DNA of 64,000 bases from Syngnathus acus (lineage: Eukaryota; Chordata; Actinopteri; Syngnathiformes; Syngnathidae), in assembly GCF_901709675.1 (NCBI RefSeq), contig NC_051105.1:7930104-7994103 (forward strand), written 5' to 3'. The notes beneath the pieces are model-generated. The model searched no databases and was not told where the DNA came from. It worked only from the letters and a program-made list of their open reading frames with translations. The translations under genes and the position numbers were made by a program. Shown here piece by piece: positions 23,301-35,990 of this stretch. Position 1 is the first letter of the stretch; every line of letters starts with the position of its first letter.

Positions 23301-26300
23301 ACCCGCCACCCGCAACCATGTACCACTTTAACATGGAAGACGCGACATCGGTGAGATATGACATTATAGATACCGAGTTAGCATCAATATCAGATCGATA
23401 CTGACAAAACTGGATTGATACAATAGTTTCAGTTTCGTTCTTATATGCACCTGCAATTTTGTCAAACAGCCAACAGCCAGGTTCCCAAATTTGCCGCTTC
23501 TGTCTCAGTGCCAAGCAGTCACAGTTTCCAGTCCAGCAAAAAACATTGCTTAATCTCTTCCACTGTCTTTCTAGCTGTCGAGAAGCCTGTCGGGTTCCCA
23601 AGCTCCGCTCAGAGTGGACCTTGCTGAGGCCCAGAGAGACCCAGCCAGAGACCTTTTTCTTTGGGCTGTCGTCCAGAAAAATAAAGAGCTGTCTGAAATC
23701 ACCTGGGAACAGGTAAGCGAGTTGAAAGTTGGAAAATAAGAGTGATCCCTACAGTAGTGTGTTAATTCGGTGTATTCTGATTGGGACAGTGTACAGACTG
23801 TGTGTCCGCCGCTCTGGCCGCCTGCAAGATCCTGGGGAAAATGGCCGAGGAGGGAAGCGATGCAGACGAGGCCGCCAATATGCAAGAGCTAGCTGATCAC
23901 TTTGAGATGCACGCCATCGGTATGACATCACGCACTGAGAACAACAATGTCTAGAGATTATTAAATGGTTTGTGTCTGTAGGTGTGTTCACCAAGTGTTA
24001 CAGCGCGAGTGAGGAGCGGGCCAAGAGGCTCCTGGTTCGTGTGTCACCATTTTGGGGGAAGACCACGTGCCTGAGGCTAGCGCTGGAGGCTAACTGTAAA
24101 AGCTTTGTGGCGCTGTCAGGTGTCCAGGTAGAGCCAAGTATAAAGTACTTGAAAGCAATATTTGTGTAAAATTACAAATACATTAACAGAAAAATGACTT
24201 TAGGAAAAGTTTTGTTTTATTTACTGAATTCATTTCACTGATGTAGTTTAAGATCTGCGCGTTAACTAACAAGCAAAGTTAGCTAGCAATTATTAGCCTG
24301 CAGGAGAAGATGCAACAACTGTAATCCTAATGATAAAAATTAGAGACTAAACCAAATTGTGCATCCATTTCCGTTCTCCATTAGGCCCTCCTGACTGAGA
24401 TCTGGTGTGGAGAACTTTCAGTGGACAATCCAGTGTGGAGAGTGACAATCTGCATGATTTTCTTTCCGCTTATCTACACTGGCTTCCTGACTTACAGGTG
24501 ATTGTACAGCATAGCAGCGTCAGGAATTACGCTCGCCGCGGCGACATTATCGGACGGCCGTTCGGATAGTTATCGATTATGGATTTCGTTATGGACCAAA
24601 TCCATTACGTTCAATAATGTTTTCATATTCTTACTAGACCCGATGAGCTAATCCAGAAGCAAAATAAGAAATGTGAGGATATCAAGACGGTGGCGAGCGT
24701 CACAGGAAGTGTGCGCCAAACTAAAGCTAAGAGTCCGTGAGTAGACATTGATGTATAAAATCCATAACTAGATACTATTAAAATGCATAATGACAATGCC
24801 CCCATTATGTTAACCCCAATAGTGATCTCACAACCGTGAAGTCTCTGAACTGCTGGTCCAGGCTGACTTGCCTCTACAGCTCGCCGCAGGTCAAGTTCTA
24901 CTGGAATATCGTGTCCTACTTTGCCTTCCTCTTCCTTTTTGCCATTGTGCTGATGATGGACTTTCAGACCACGCCCTCGCCGGCGGAGATTCTGCTGTAT
25001 GTGTGGCTCTTCTCTGTGGTGAGCGAGGAAGTCCGGCAGGTAAAAATCCACACGCATGTTATTAACTGGACATGTTCTGAGTAACACTTTAACATTCATA
25101 ATTTTTTTATTTTTTTATTTTGTCTTTTTGACCGCAGTTTATTTATGACCCAGATGGCTTTGGGTTCCACAAAAAAGCCAGGATGTACTTTCGAGAGCTT
25201 TGGAATATTTTGGATGTTCTGTCCATTATCCTCTTCATCATCGGCCTTGTCTTTAGGTGAGCTACAGCATCCTTCCAGACAAGCTCCCAGGTCATTACGG
25301 AATTTCATCCTCCGTTGTCTTCCTCAAGGCTGACGACCAAGCTGTTCTACGCAGGCAAGATCGTCCTCTGCATCGACTTTGTTGTCTTCTGCTTGCGTCT
25401 CATGGCCATCTTCAGCATCAGTCGGACGCTTGGCCCTAAGATCATTATTGTCAGGAGGATGGTAAGAGGATCCTGATAGGGCGTATTCAAAAATAGCAAT
25501 AATATAATATTCATGATCATATTTATTTTTTAGATGATGGACATGTTCTTTTTCATGTTCCTGCTGAGTATCTGGGTGGTGGCGTACGGGGTAGCCAAAC
25601 AGGGCATCCTTATCCACAATGACAATCGACTGCAGTGGATTCTCCGGGGCGCCGTATACGAGCCCTACCTCATCATATTCGGCAGCGTCCCCACCAACGT
25701 GGATTGTGAGCAAAATTAAATTAAATGCATTTTGCCGGCATCAGTGAACCAAGAGATTTCCCCATTTCAGATTCCGAATTTAACTTGGACTCCTGCACCA
25801 TGAACGGCAGCGACCCCTTGAAACCCAAATGTCCCGTGCTGAATGAGAACCAAACCCCGGCCTTCCCCGAGTGGCTCACCATCATCATGCTGTGCGTCTA
25901 CCTCCTCTTCGCCAACATACTTCTGCTCAACCTACTGATCGCCATCTTCAAGTCAGTCTTCCCTCCTCTTAGTTGGCTCGCCCGTGTTGGTGAAATTAAC
26001 ACCAACTCTTGCTGGCTGCTGCAGCTTCACATTCCAGGAAGTGCAAGACAACACAGACCGTATATGGAAGTTCCAAAGATACGAGCTCATTAAGGAGTAC
26101 CACAGCCGCCCCGCTGCCCCTCCTCCCTTCATCATCCTCAGTCACCTTTCCATCTTCATCAGGAATGTGGTTCTTTGCAGGCCGCCACTTAAATCACGAA
26201 AATTCAGTGAGTAGGATTCCACACGTTATTGCGTCGTTTTTAATTCCACCTCAAATAGGTTAGTTAAAGTTAATTATTGCTGATTACAATCCTGTCATGT

Positions 26301-28681
26301 GTAGCCAGGATGTAGCCTGCATGCTAACTATACCACGCTATGATTCAGAATTTACCAAAATCTTTTCTCATCCAGGGACTGAGCTTCCTCACATTGAAGA
26401 GGAGGAGCTTCTGTCATGGGAGGCCCTGATGAAGGACAGATACCTGCTGTCCACCCAGCAACAGCAGAGTCAGACGATGGAACGATGCATCGTGGAGACG
26501 GTGCAAAAGTACGAACCTCGGCAATACCAAAATCAATTCATCTAGACTCTACAGTTATGCACGTGTTACTTGGCTGTCTCTATTTTTTTTAAATAATATA
26601 CCATACTGGTTGCTAACCAATTCAAGGCCAAAAAAAACATTCACATTACTAGAAATAAAAATTGACAAGCTGTTGTGGTCAAGGCTCATGAATAACGTTT
26701 AAAATGGAGAGCTGTTTTAAAAAATATATATATACGTATGTGTCCTCATGTTTTCGCTATTGTTCTCCAGGGTCAACGCTATAACAGATCGGCTAGAGCG
26801 GGAAGAGGAGATAAGCTCTGCCATCTTGATTAAGCGTCTGGCCCGACTGGAGGAGCAGGTCGCGACCCGATCTTTGCACAATTAAACACGCAAGACACAG
26901 TATGTCCGTCTCGAGGATGATACACTGAATACTACCTGCAGGTTGTCCACTCAGTTAAAGGCCTGCAGTGGATCATGGAGAGTCTGAAGTCCCAGGGTCT
27001 CGCTGGGAAAGAGGAGCAACCACTCCGTCCGCTACCAGATTTCTTACCTTCTCAATCCATTCCATATCATTGATGTCCATTCATTCTCCTTCTGTTTTCC
27101 TTCAGCGGTCCCTTCAACTGTAAAGGAATCTTCCGAGACCTTGGATTGCGTCGACGAGACAGACGGCTTCCATGTCAAAGCCCGACAGTTCCACTACCCA
27201 AATAGCGAAGTCACCCGCTTCCCCGTACCCGAGGAGAAGGTGCCGTGGGAGGTAGTCAACGTTTTACATTTCCACCAGATGCTCCACACTGCACTGCTTC
27301 CAATTTTACTCACTCACTCTGTTTTTTAGGTCAGCTTCAGCTCATACGCGCCTTCATATTTTAGCTCAGAGGACAACACGGATGGGTATGTTTCATGTTG
27401 TTACCCATTATGAATAGTAGAACTTCTGAAATCAAATTAGAATTTACAGATCCCAAATTCATCCTTTGTGATATTTTTAGCTAGATGCTACATTGTCACT
27501 TTTGTTGACATTTAATGTTATGCTTATTTTTCACATTTGTGTGACGCGTAATATTGTGTTACACAAGAGGCACAGTGATTGTTTTTTAACTTTACAGTCT
27601 ACATGTCACTTGAAATTGCCCGTGCAGTCAATATAGTGTAGGTTTTAGGATTTTTAGTTCTTTATTTGTAGTATGTCTTAAACTAGCATCACTATTTTTA
27701 AAGGTTCTACAAGAGTTGACTTGGCCAGCAAGATCTTTAACTACAATATGTTAATTTCTTAACAGATCAGACGCTGAAGTCTTGGAAAATTTCAGGTATG
27801 ATGTTGGGATAAATGAATGGATGAATAAGTGCCGATCGATGGCAACAACTTGATATCACGTATTGACGCTAGAAACCCTGGAGGGAGGACGGGTATCAGA
27901 GGTCAGGGTTCACTCAGTCATCTGGGTCCAAATCTGCACGTAGACCTCGTGATTACACGGTGGGTCCATTTCAAGCAAAATAACGAGACTGTATTCTTGA
28001 TTTCCCGCAAATAATAATCAGAGGGATTCATATTGTTTTTTCTAGCTTGCGGGACAGCGGCCGCTCAGTTTTGGAGTTTCTAGCAGTTGAAGACAAGCAG
28101 AAAAAGATGGTTCTACCAGGGGTGAATAGAGCTATGCTGTGCTTTTTAACCTCAGAGTAGGTCACGTGACATTGAGGTGACGCACCGCAATTGATGTATC
28201 CGCAGGGACCACTTGAATCTGCGGAACGTCTGCCGTCGGCTCTGTTGAGAACCATGGGCAACAGCTTGTATGAAAAATTACATGAAAAAATATTAGAGGG
28301 AATACTGGTAAGTCGGTTTTGACTGGTCGACTAGCGTCTTATTATTTTACTCTTCTTCCTTCTCCTTTGTCACCATTTCAGGTGTTTCAAGGATACGTGG
28401 ACGACGTCAGAAACACAGATAATGCCTGGGTGGAAACCACGGTATTCAACATTCATCTGGACTCAAGTGAGGATTCGGAGGAAATCGTCAACATGGTGAG
28501 GGAAAACATTTTGACATGGTATACAGGCAACTCATAACCTGACCCATTCTGGGGTTTTTTTCCTCAGTCGTGCAGTCACGGCTCTCTGCAGTGGGAGGAG
28601 GTGAGCTGCAGAAATGGACTTTGCTCAGACCAAAGCGACTCTCTGAGGCGAGTCGCCATGCTGCATAACAGGGATTCATAA
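20360..28681 (+). CDS. trpm2: TRPM2 ADP-ribose-gated cation channel with NUDT9-like tail
   Basis: 32 coding exons join in phase to 1462 aa (human 1503): 20360-20520, 20620-20812, 20897-21077, 21358-21521, 21591-21765, 21840-21901, 21968-22168, 22229-22331, 22738-22859, 22985-23350, 23575-23712, 23790-23919, 23982-24127, 24385-24497, 24638-24736, 24823-25039, 25138-25256, 25329-25461, 25534-25705, 25771-25951, 26025-26206, 26376-26508, 26771-26858, 26942-27026, 27106-27251, 27330-27385, 27766-27795, 27873-27959, 28046-28121, 28206-28307, 28382-28495, 28568-28681. The start has an ideal ACCATGG context. Residues 1 to about 720 are the TRPM homology regions ([32 protein letters not shown]). S1-S6 lie at about 790-1060; the calcium-site pairs EEVRQ (S2) and WNILD (S3) are kept. 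The pore has FGSVP and the C-x11-C pair. A TRP helix, a coiled coil and a NUDT9-like domain (about 1271-1462) follow. The donors after exons 2, 23 and 24 are weak. Confidence 0.97.
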
Positions 28682-29096
28682 CTCTGGTGGAGCCATCCAT
28701 GTCACGTCAAAGTTGCACTGAAGCCATATCATCACACGCTGCTCAAGTGTCATGCAACCTCAGCGAAAGCATGCACAATCTTTCTTTCATTTAGGTGTCA
28801 GTGTTACTGCTCTATGTTGCTGTTACTTGAACTGTAAATACTCACCATAACATGCATCTTTTTGATAATCCTCTTGGACCATAATAAGCCACATGTATAC
28901 TTGAAAATGCACATCAATAAATACACAGTAAAAGGAAAACACAATCATCTCCATATGAACCTCTGCAAAGACTACTTGAATGTTTACTTGAATGTTTACT
29001 TGTATGTTCCTGCTGTCAAGGAATTTCAATGTTGGGTTTATTAAGGAATTATAATTTTTACTTTGAAAAAAATACTTATATACCTAATGCAAACAA

Positions 29097-29106
29097 AATA
29101 AATAAA
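29097..29106 (+). promoter_or_regulatory. trpm2: Overlapping poly(A) signals of trpm2
   Basis: Two overlapping AATAAA hexamers (29097-29102 and 29101-29106) about 415 bases after the trpm2 stop codon. They are the first strong signals after the gene, so the 3'UTR is probably about 430-450 bases. Confidence 0.75.
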
Positions 29107-29981
29107 GCTTTTTTGCGGAAATAATTTGTCACCTTCCTTTCCAGGGACTGCTACTTACCAAACGCATCATAATCATATTTCAATTTGATTACAGTGGCCC
29201 TATAGTGAGTATAAGTGGTTGGGAAATTCTTTATTAATTATTTGGATTCAAATTAAAGTACCCCACATATCAGATTATTGTCTACTCTACCACTGCGTTT
29301 GATTGTGCGGGCCTAATATTTTGACAATTTTCTCTGTTGCAATGGAAAATTGCAGCACATTGGTATTTGTTTGTGTGCGCTCCACCTGTCACGTCGCATT
29401 GAAGTAGTTTCGTGTAAGCACGCAGCGCTCCAGCTGGAGGAGGCCAGTATCGGTTTCCACACCTTCCTCATTCATGCTGTTTATCTTTTCTGCATACAAA
29501 AAACAGGTGCGTCTGTCAAAATATTTTTGAAGATTGTGGGTTAGATTACCCCGTGATTGGTTGAGTGTTGCAAACCTAATGTGACTTCTGCGACTGCAAT
29601 TTGCAGTATGCAAGAAATGTTTTTTTTTCTTTCCTCCATATAGTATTGGATTGGTTTTTTTTCTCCAATCAAAACAGAAAATGTACACTTCCAGTACACT
29701 TATAATTGTTGAAAATATAAGTGAGAGTATGAAATAAAATTCACATCTAAGCCTACTATAATATAACTCAAATGGAAAATCTGTTTAAAACAAAAACCGC
29801 AACGTTGGCTTGCATAATTGAAAACATGGAGCTGACCGATCGTAGGCTGACTTTTTTTTCTGGTCGAATCTAATTTCTAAGAAAAAAAGAGAACAATTAA
29901 AAAACATACAACCAACGCGTGTCATTTTTTTGCTTGGAAAAAAAAAAAAGATTTGTTTAGTGCGCTGGGTTTTATTTACAG
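29107..29981. other. trpm2-map3k13 intergenic region
   Basis: AT-rich sequence with several A and T runs. No exon with usable splice sites is visible. The right end, next to the GC-richer block at 29982-30128, probably contains the map3k13 promoter. Confidence 0.5.
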
Positions 29982-30128
29982 GTGCACGGTGTGGGGAGTC
30001 CGGAAGTGACGACAACAGCTCACGCGCCTCAGCTGATTGGCCAGTAAATCCGTGGCCTGAGAAAGAACGACACAGGGAACCGACTGACATCTCGGAACCC
30101 GTCAACGGAGATTCTCCGGCGACAAACG
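29982..30128 (+). other. map3k13: Candidate first non-coding exon of map3k13
   Basis: A GC-richer block with several CpGs and an inverted CCAAT box (gattggccag near 30033) ends in a strong donor (aaacg then gtaaga). Nothing in it reads as a conserved protein. It is the only such block between trpm2 and the map3k13 coding exon at 38930, which itself begins after an acceptor at 38862. It is therefore a plausible leader exon joined across an 8.7 kb intron. The left edge is uncertain: it may be a transcription start or an acceptor (tttacag at 29975-29981). Confidence 0.4.
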
Positions 30129-30740
30129 GTAAGAAAAAGCTATTTTCTTCTTATTGTTTGTGACTTACGACCATGCTAAAGGTTGACACGTTAAAAATCG
30201 AGCGTTCGATTGGCATGTTGCGTTCGAGGAAGCTGAAAGTCCTGCGTGAGGGCAGCTGTCAATTACCCGCTGCTGCCTTCAGGGACCTGACAGCTTCTGT
30301 TTATGATACTCTCAAGTGTTGTTTTTGTGCCTTAAATGTCCGAATAAACGCACTTGCGTGGTTCTTGTAGTTTGAATCGGCTGTTCGTTGGCGAACAGAC
30401 AAGAGTATTAAAGGGTTAGAGTTCATATTCGCCATCATTATGTAACCGAGTGTATCCACGTTCCAACCACATAATAATGTGGCATTTTCTGAGCTTGTTT
30501 TCACCAACAGTGAAAGGAGATGAGTGGTATGTGCAGGACTATCATAGTTTTTATTTTCATTCGTGATGTTGTGTTTTCACTGTTAAGATATATGGTTGTA
30601 CTATATTTAGTTTTGTATTGTGCAAAAATGAGTATTCTCCATTTAACACCACGTTTATTACTGAGGGGGCAATTTACATGAGAGGTTAGCGGTATCATGA
30701 TTACATCGCACTACAAATTAGAGATTTAAATGCACAGTTT

Positions 30741-30761
30741 CCCCCCCCCCCCCCCCCCCCC
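30741..30761. repeat. Poly-C run (21 bases)
   Basis: An unbroken run of 21 C residues in AT-rich surroundings, inside the probable first map3k13 intron. Confidence 0.95.
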
Positions 30762-33279
30762 TTATTTGCTGAAAAACTGTGTCCCCCCAAGATTAAAGCC
30801 CTAGGCTGCAAAAGCATTGCTTTAGCGCCGCCCTGTGGCATTTGTGTGCAAAGGCGCTATGTTGAGGTGAGTTGAGGAGTTTCATGTTGTGGCATCACCA
30901 GAAAACTATAAAAAAACAAATTGGGATAATTACTACCAGATATTTTCTATCTGTGTTAGGGCTCGCTCCCAACACGGAATTATTTATACAAGATCGTCAT
31001 GGATCGACTTGCTTGACACTGACAAAGTAATAATTTTCATTTAATCCCTCCGTTCCACCTAATTTTTGATCACAAGCAACAATGTGCATAGCAGCTAGCC
31101 TCTTAATGCTAATACAATTGTATTGTCTTTCGATTTTATTCAATATTTGACAGGAACAGTACTGAAACTTTTTCATTTGTGATCCTCCACCTGCCATCCG
31201 CCTATTTCACATCACCGTAGTGTCATAACCACTTCCCGTGTTGGCTGGTTGCCATTTCCACCGTATGTTCGCAGTCAGCTGCAGACGTGTCTCCTGTGTG
31301 CATGATCACTGGATGCTGTGAACTGTCAGGATTGCATTGTGGCCCTCGCCGCTGCTGAGCAAGAGTTCACGTGTGTCACTAAAAGCTTCGGCTTGTCACT
31401 CCCTGGTGCAATTACAGGTCAACAGCCACAATTAGCCAAATGCAGGAGTCCCTCCTGCTGGTAAAGCCCCAAACATGCTCGAAAGTGCCTCTTGTTTTTA
31501 GGTCAATAAGCTGTCTTGTCAGAGTACATTGTCATTCAGTGGGCGTATTTTTTGACGAAAAGAAAAGCAGGTGTGTTTGTTTTTGATCCCGTCTTAGGTT
31601 AATTTTATTCATTAGAGATACCGGCGTTGTAGGGTGGCAGTGAACTCAACTCTCTCCACAACAATTAGCAGTTTAGTAGTCAGTTCCTATTAAAAGACAA
31701 ACTTTGAGCTGGTTTTTTTTGCCCCTCCCAGTTGACGTTTATGTCAAACTAAAATAGAAAAATGATAATTATACCTTGTATATTCAGAACAACCGCATAA
31801 GTTTGCCTTAGGAAAATCTGCTAGCTTAATGCTAACTCACAATGCAAAACACCTTACACGGGCTAATGAATAGCATCCATGTCCCAGTAAGAAGAAAGAC
31901 AATTTGAGATGTGAGTATTTTAAGTCATGGAAACAATTCAAGTTCGAATTGTTTGACATTGCAGTTCGGTTTGTATTTGTCCAGACCATTCTGAGATTCA
32001 TTATTGAGACTCTTGTTTTATGCAACAACAGAAAGACTACCATCTCGACTTGCTCGCTTTTGTTATCTGTTATTTATGCATGCGTGGGTTTACATGAGAT
32101 GTCCTTGGAAATGGAGCTCAGTTCAGGACAGTATTTGTGCCAAATGCTCCCGTTGCGTGCAGCACAGCCAGCGAAGGTCGATTAGGTGGAAAAAGCCAAA
32201 CAAACGGCGGGTTCCGACATCCTTCACGCCGCTATGCTTGGCCTACGCGGGGCCAGCTTGTCGCATCCATCCGTACCAATAGTAACAAGTCAGAATGATG
32301 GCGAAAGTAAGTGAATTCCATCCCCCCACTGCTCCATTGGTTTTACTGGATACACTCCCAAACGTTGGGCGGCTCGTGCCAGGAGTGGGATTTTATTGAG
32401 AAGTGGGTTAAGCCCAACAGGGGCTTTACAGTGGTGAGCTTGAGGCGGGGGGGGCGGGACTTAGCTTAACTTGATATTGTTGAAGCCCAATTGTGCTAAT
32501 ATCAAAAAGACTTTTGGAGCGGGCACGTGCTGGTCTTAATGCATCCATACGGCGTATTCCTGCACGCTGCTTTGAATGTACTGCGCTCTTGTGATGCGTC
32601 TGCTAGCCGAGCTTCTATAATTACCGCAGCCTGCAGCGCCTCATGGGGAGCATATTAATACACACGAGTGGAGAATGGGAGCGCGTGAACTCGTCATACA
32701 GGCCGCTCCAGCCTCTTGGCAGGAGTGCAGACATTTGGTGTTTGTTGTCTGTGGACTTGCACGCGTTTGATCACGGATGATAATACAACATATTTGATGT
32801 GTTTGGGTGTAGTTGTTAAACAGAATGCCCAAGTAAGTCATCTCTAGTGATAAAATAAATAAATAAAGGTGAGATTGTTCCAACAAAAAGAAAAAAAAAG
32901 TATTGTACCATGGTTAGCTTTTCTATAGAAAGTGTACCCTGATTTTTTTTTTTTTAAAATATGAAGATCGCCGTAACTAGATGTCCTAAACAAATCAAAT
33001 AATTCATTCATCCAAATTGGGGATGAAGTGCTGCTTCCTCAAATGAAAATAGAAATGCCATTTCTTTGCCTCACAGGCGGAGCTAGGGGGGGGCCCGCAG
33101 GGGCATCTCTTGTTACGTAATTTCCTCTCATTGCAAATTGGTCAAGTTGTGGGCTGTCGGTTGGCTCAACGGGATAATCTCATGATCTCAGCGTGATCAT
33201 CCTCCTTGACTTGCAGGATGCTACTGTGCATGATTCACTCAGTTGTACCCAACCGTTGTGCCAACAAAACTAGAAATCA

Positions 33280-33349
33280 GAAATGATTAAAATTAGAAAC
33301 TGAAATCATTATTTGAAATGATTAAAATTAGAAACAGAAATCATTATTT
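33280..33349. repeat. Tandem duplication of a 35-base unit
   Basis: Two adjacent 35-base copies starting gaaatgattaaaattagaaa differ at one base (act against aca). A related partial copy (tagaaatcag) lies just to the left. It is a recent local duplication. Confidence 0.9.
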
Positions 33350-35770
33350 GCCCGACGCTATTTATCCATATAACTAGCTGGGTCGTAGCTAGCTAGTAGT
33401 ACTGGGATCTGATTAGTAGTTCAAGAACCAAATCGTGACGATGGTTTCTGATAGCAATTGGAAAGCTAATCTTGAGCGATGCGTGGCTTTTCTCTTATTG
33501 ATGTCGAGGACACAGGAGCTGTCAGTGGCGCTGTTCGGCTACTGGTGAAATAGTAATGAGTGTGTATAACGGGCCAGCGCCAGTGTGCTTTACAGATCGT
33601 TTGCACTTGAAGTCGGGCTCCTGTCTTGTAACTGCGTGTCTGGCTGTCTTGTGTTATGTCTCAGTGTCTTGTTGTGCTAGCCAAAGACACACAACAAGTT
33701 AGCTGTGGGAATTAAGCAGACTCTTCAAATTTAGAGGCAAAAATAGGATTGCGTCATATCGGCGGTTTTGTCTAAATTCACTTCTCTGGGAGATGACATT
33801 CCACGTTAAACCAAATAACTAGTTTATGTACACTGTAAAATAGGATGGTTTAAAGTCAAAATTATTTATGTCCGTTTTGTATCGTGCCTTTGCCTTCCAC
33901 ATGAGCGCACAGACTGATGATCGGCCAACCTTCGGACCTTTGGAATTTGGGCTTGACAGTGTCACTTACGGTTCACTGCTCAGTAAACAGCTCAGCTGTT
34001 TGAATTCCATGCTCCTTTCCTTTTTTTATGGCCAATATTTTGTCTGGCTTCCTGCCCAACCTTGTCAATGTTTAACTCGAGACCACCACTTTTGGGAAAT
34101 ATCTTGCTGATTTGATATCTATGTACAGTTGTCAATGCTGGGAATTGCCAAGATATGACTTTCTCTATTTCTTTCATCTACCGATACACATTCTTTTTCT
34201 TTTTCATTTTTGGGCCTTTGACACTGTGCTGCCTCTGACAGGTTAGTCTTGGTACTACGGCCAATCTGGTTTAAAGGAAGAGGTTCACAATTGTGGGTGG
34301 AAATATGAAATATTTCTTCACCGTGCGTATGGTCTCACATTCTTAACCAAAATCATCCAGTATATTACAAATCTGTATGCACTTTTGTCAGATTTGGCCT
34401 TGCACAAATTTTTGCTCACAGCAGAGTAAGCGATGACATTCTTTATTGTGTGTCCCATTCGGACAGCGCCCTCAGCCATCTGTGCCCAAATTCATCCTGG
34501 CTGCCATTTCACACTATTTCGAGGCTGTCTTTATCCTCACCCCAGGATATCAGAGCCCTGCCTGCAGGGTCCCCTGCTGGGGTAGACTTTGAGGCCAGAG
34601 ATTGGGCGGACATAATTTCTCCCAAGAGGTTTGCTAACGCGACTACAGGGTGGAGCATCTGTTCCTTTCACCAGAGGACCCTCCCCATCTCATTCAGTCT
34701 CTTTTGATTTGATTACACACACCCAAACCGACGCGAACGCACACACTCCTCTCCTCTGCAGTTTTACCGGTGACTCAACCTGTCAGCTGATGTCGTACTT
34801 TTGCAAACAGCAACCTCCTCTGCAGCTGCTCTGACTTACTGTACTCTCACAGATCCTCTAAATCCATCTGGGTCTTGTATGATCTTTAAATGTCACTCCA
34901 CACCCCTATGACCCATTTCCCTTTGCTTTGCATGTGCATTCAGGTGAGAGGCGAGACTGAGGTGAGGCCCGGATTCTAATGTGCGACCTCTGAGATGTCC
35001 AGCAAGCCCCTTACGGGTCAGTACACACACAGAAATGGATTGTGTGAGTGAGTGAAATGTTTTGGGAGACTTTAGGGGATATTTCAGAGCTGATTTGATT
35101 TACAAAAGGATTTTCTCATCTCTGTCCTACTTGGAAAGACACCACCGCAGCCCAACCTGCTCTTTCCAGCTGGTGCTGCTCCCAATTACATTACTCCCCC
35201 TTTGTCCCTATTCTCCTTCATCTCTCTTTGCTCCTCCTCTTTGAGCCGGTGCAGAAATCCCGGCCCTCCTCCTCCTCCTCCTCTTCAAGTTTGTGAACCT
35301 CGTGCTCTCTGCGTCAGACGACTCCCATTCATGAAAAGTGTGACGTGAGCAGGTTGGTGAATCTGCCGCCCGCCCACTCACAGTCCGTGTGCTGCCTGAG
35401 CAACCGGAATGCTTGTCATTCTCCAGCCTGTGACTTGCCCTCTTCTGGCTTTTTTTGTGCTGCTTTTTTCTCCACCCTGACTAGGAATTTCGTTTTTACC
35501 AACCCTGCATCGGTGCTGAGAAAGAAGCTTGACTTTGAGCCTTGTCCGACGTGAGTTGTCATTCCACGCGTGTGTGGGTCGCTCAGAGAGCAGGTTTGTC
35601 TTGTGGCTATCCATCCCTCATGGTGCTCGTATGTGGGAAATGGAGTGTGTTGTTGCGTTTCTACTCCAATCAGCTGTTTGCGTATGCTCCGTGGCGGCAC
35701 TGCGGGAGAGTGTTACGCAGTGGTGTGTGCGTGCGTGCATGCAGGAGCTATTTTAGGCTCTGTGGTGATG

Positions 35771-35788
35771 CTGCTGCTGCTGCTGCTG
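35771..35788. repeat. CTG trinucleotide run (6 units)
   Basis: Six perfect CTG repeats in non-coding DNA, about 200 bases from a 26-base C run. Confidence 0.95.
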
Positions 35789-35990
35789 ATTTGCGATGCA
35801 GTACGTCTCTGTGTCCTCTGAAGGACGGCTGAAGATGGAGGCAGACGAAAACACATCTTGTCTCCTGTTTGCGCACGATAATGGAACACCTTTGACAATA
35901 TTAGAATGCCGTCTGTCCGATGCCTTAACTTGGTCACACGTGCCTGAAATCCGTCTGTGGTTGCACATCTCCACTCACGAGTGTGCTTAA

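Noticed and set aside
27829-28014. Extending the NPGGRTG exon of trpm2 leftwards to include the [12 protein letters not shown] residues
   Set aside because: A stop codon stands just upstream and no acceptor gives the right phase, whereas the acceptor at 27872 joins in phase with the 30-base exon before it.
28583-29050. Short near-repeats such as tgtttacttgaatgtttact in the trpm2 3'UTR
   Set aside because: Only two short copies, too little to call a repeat array.
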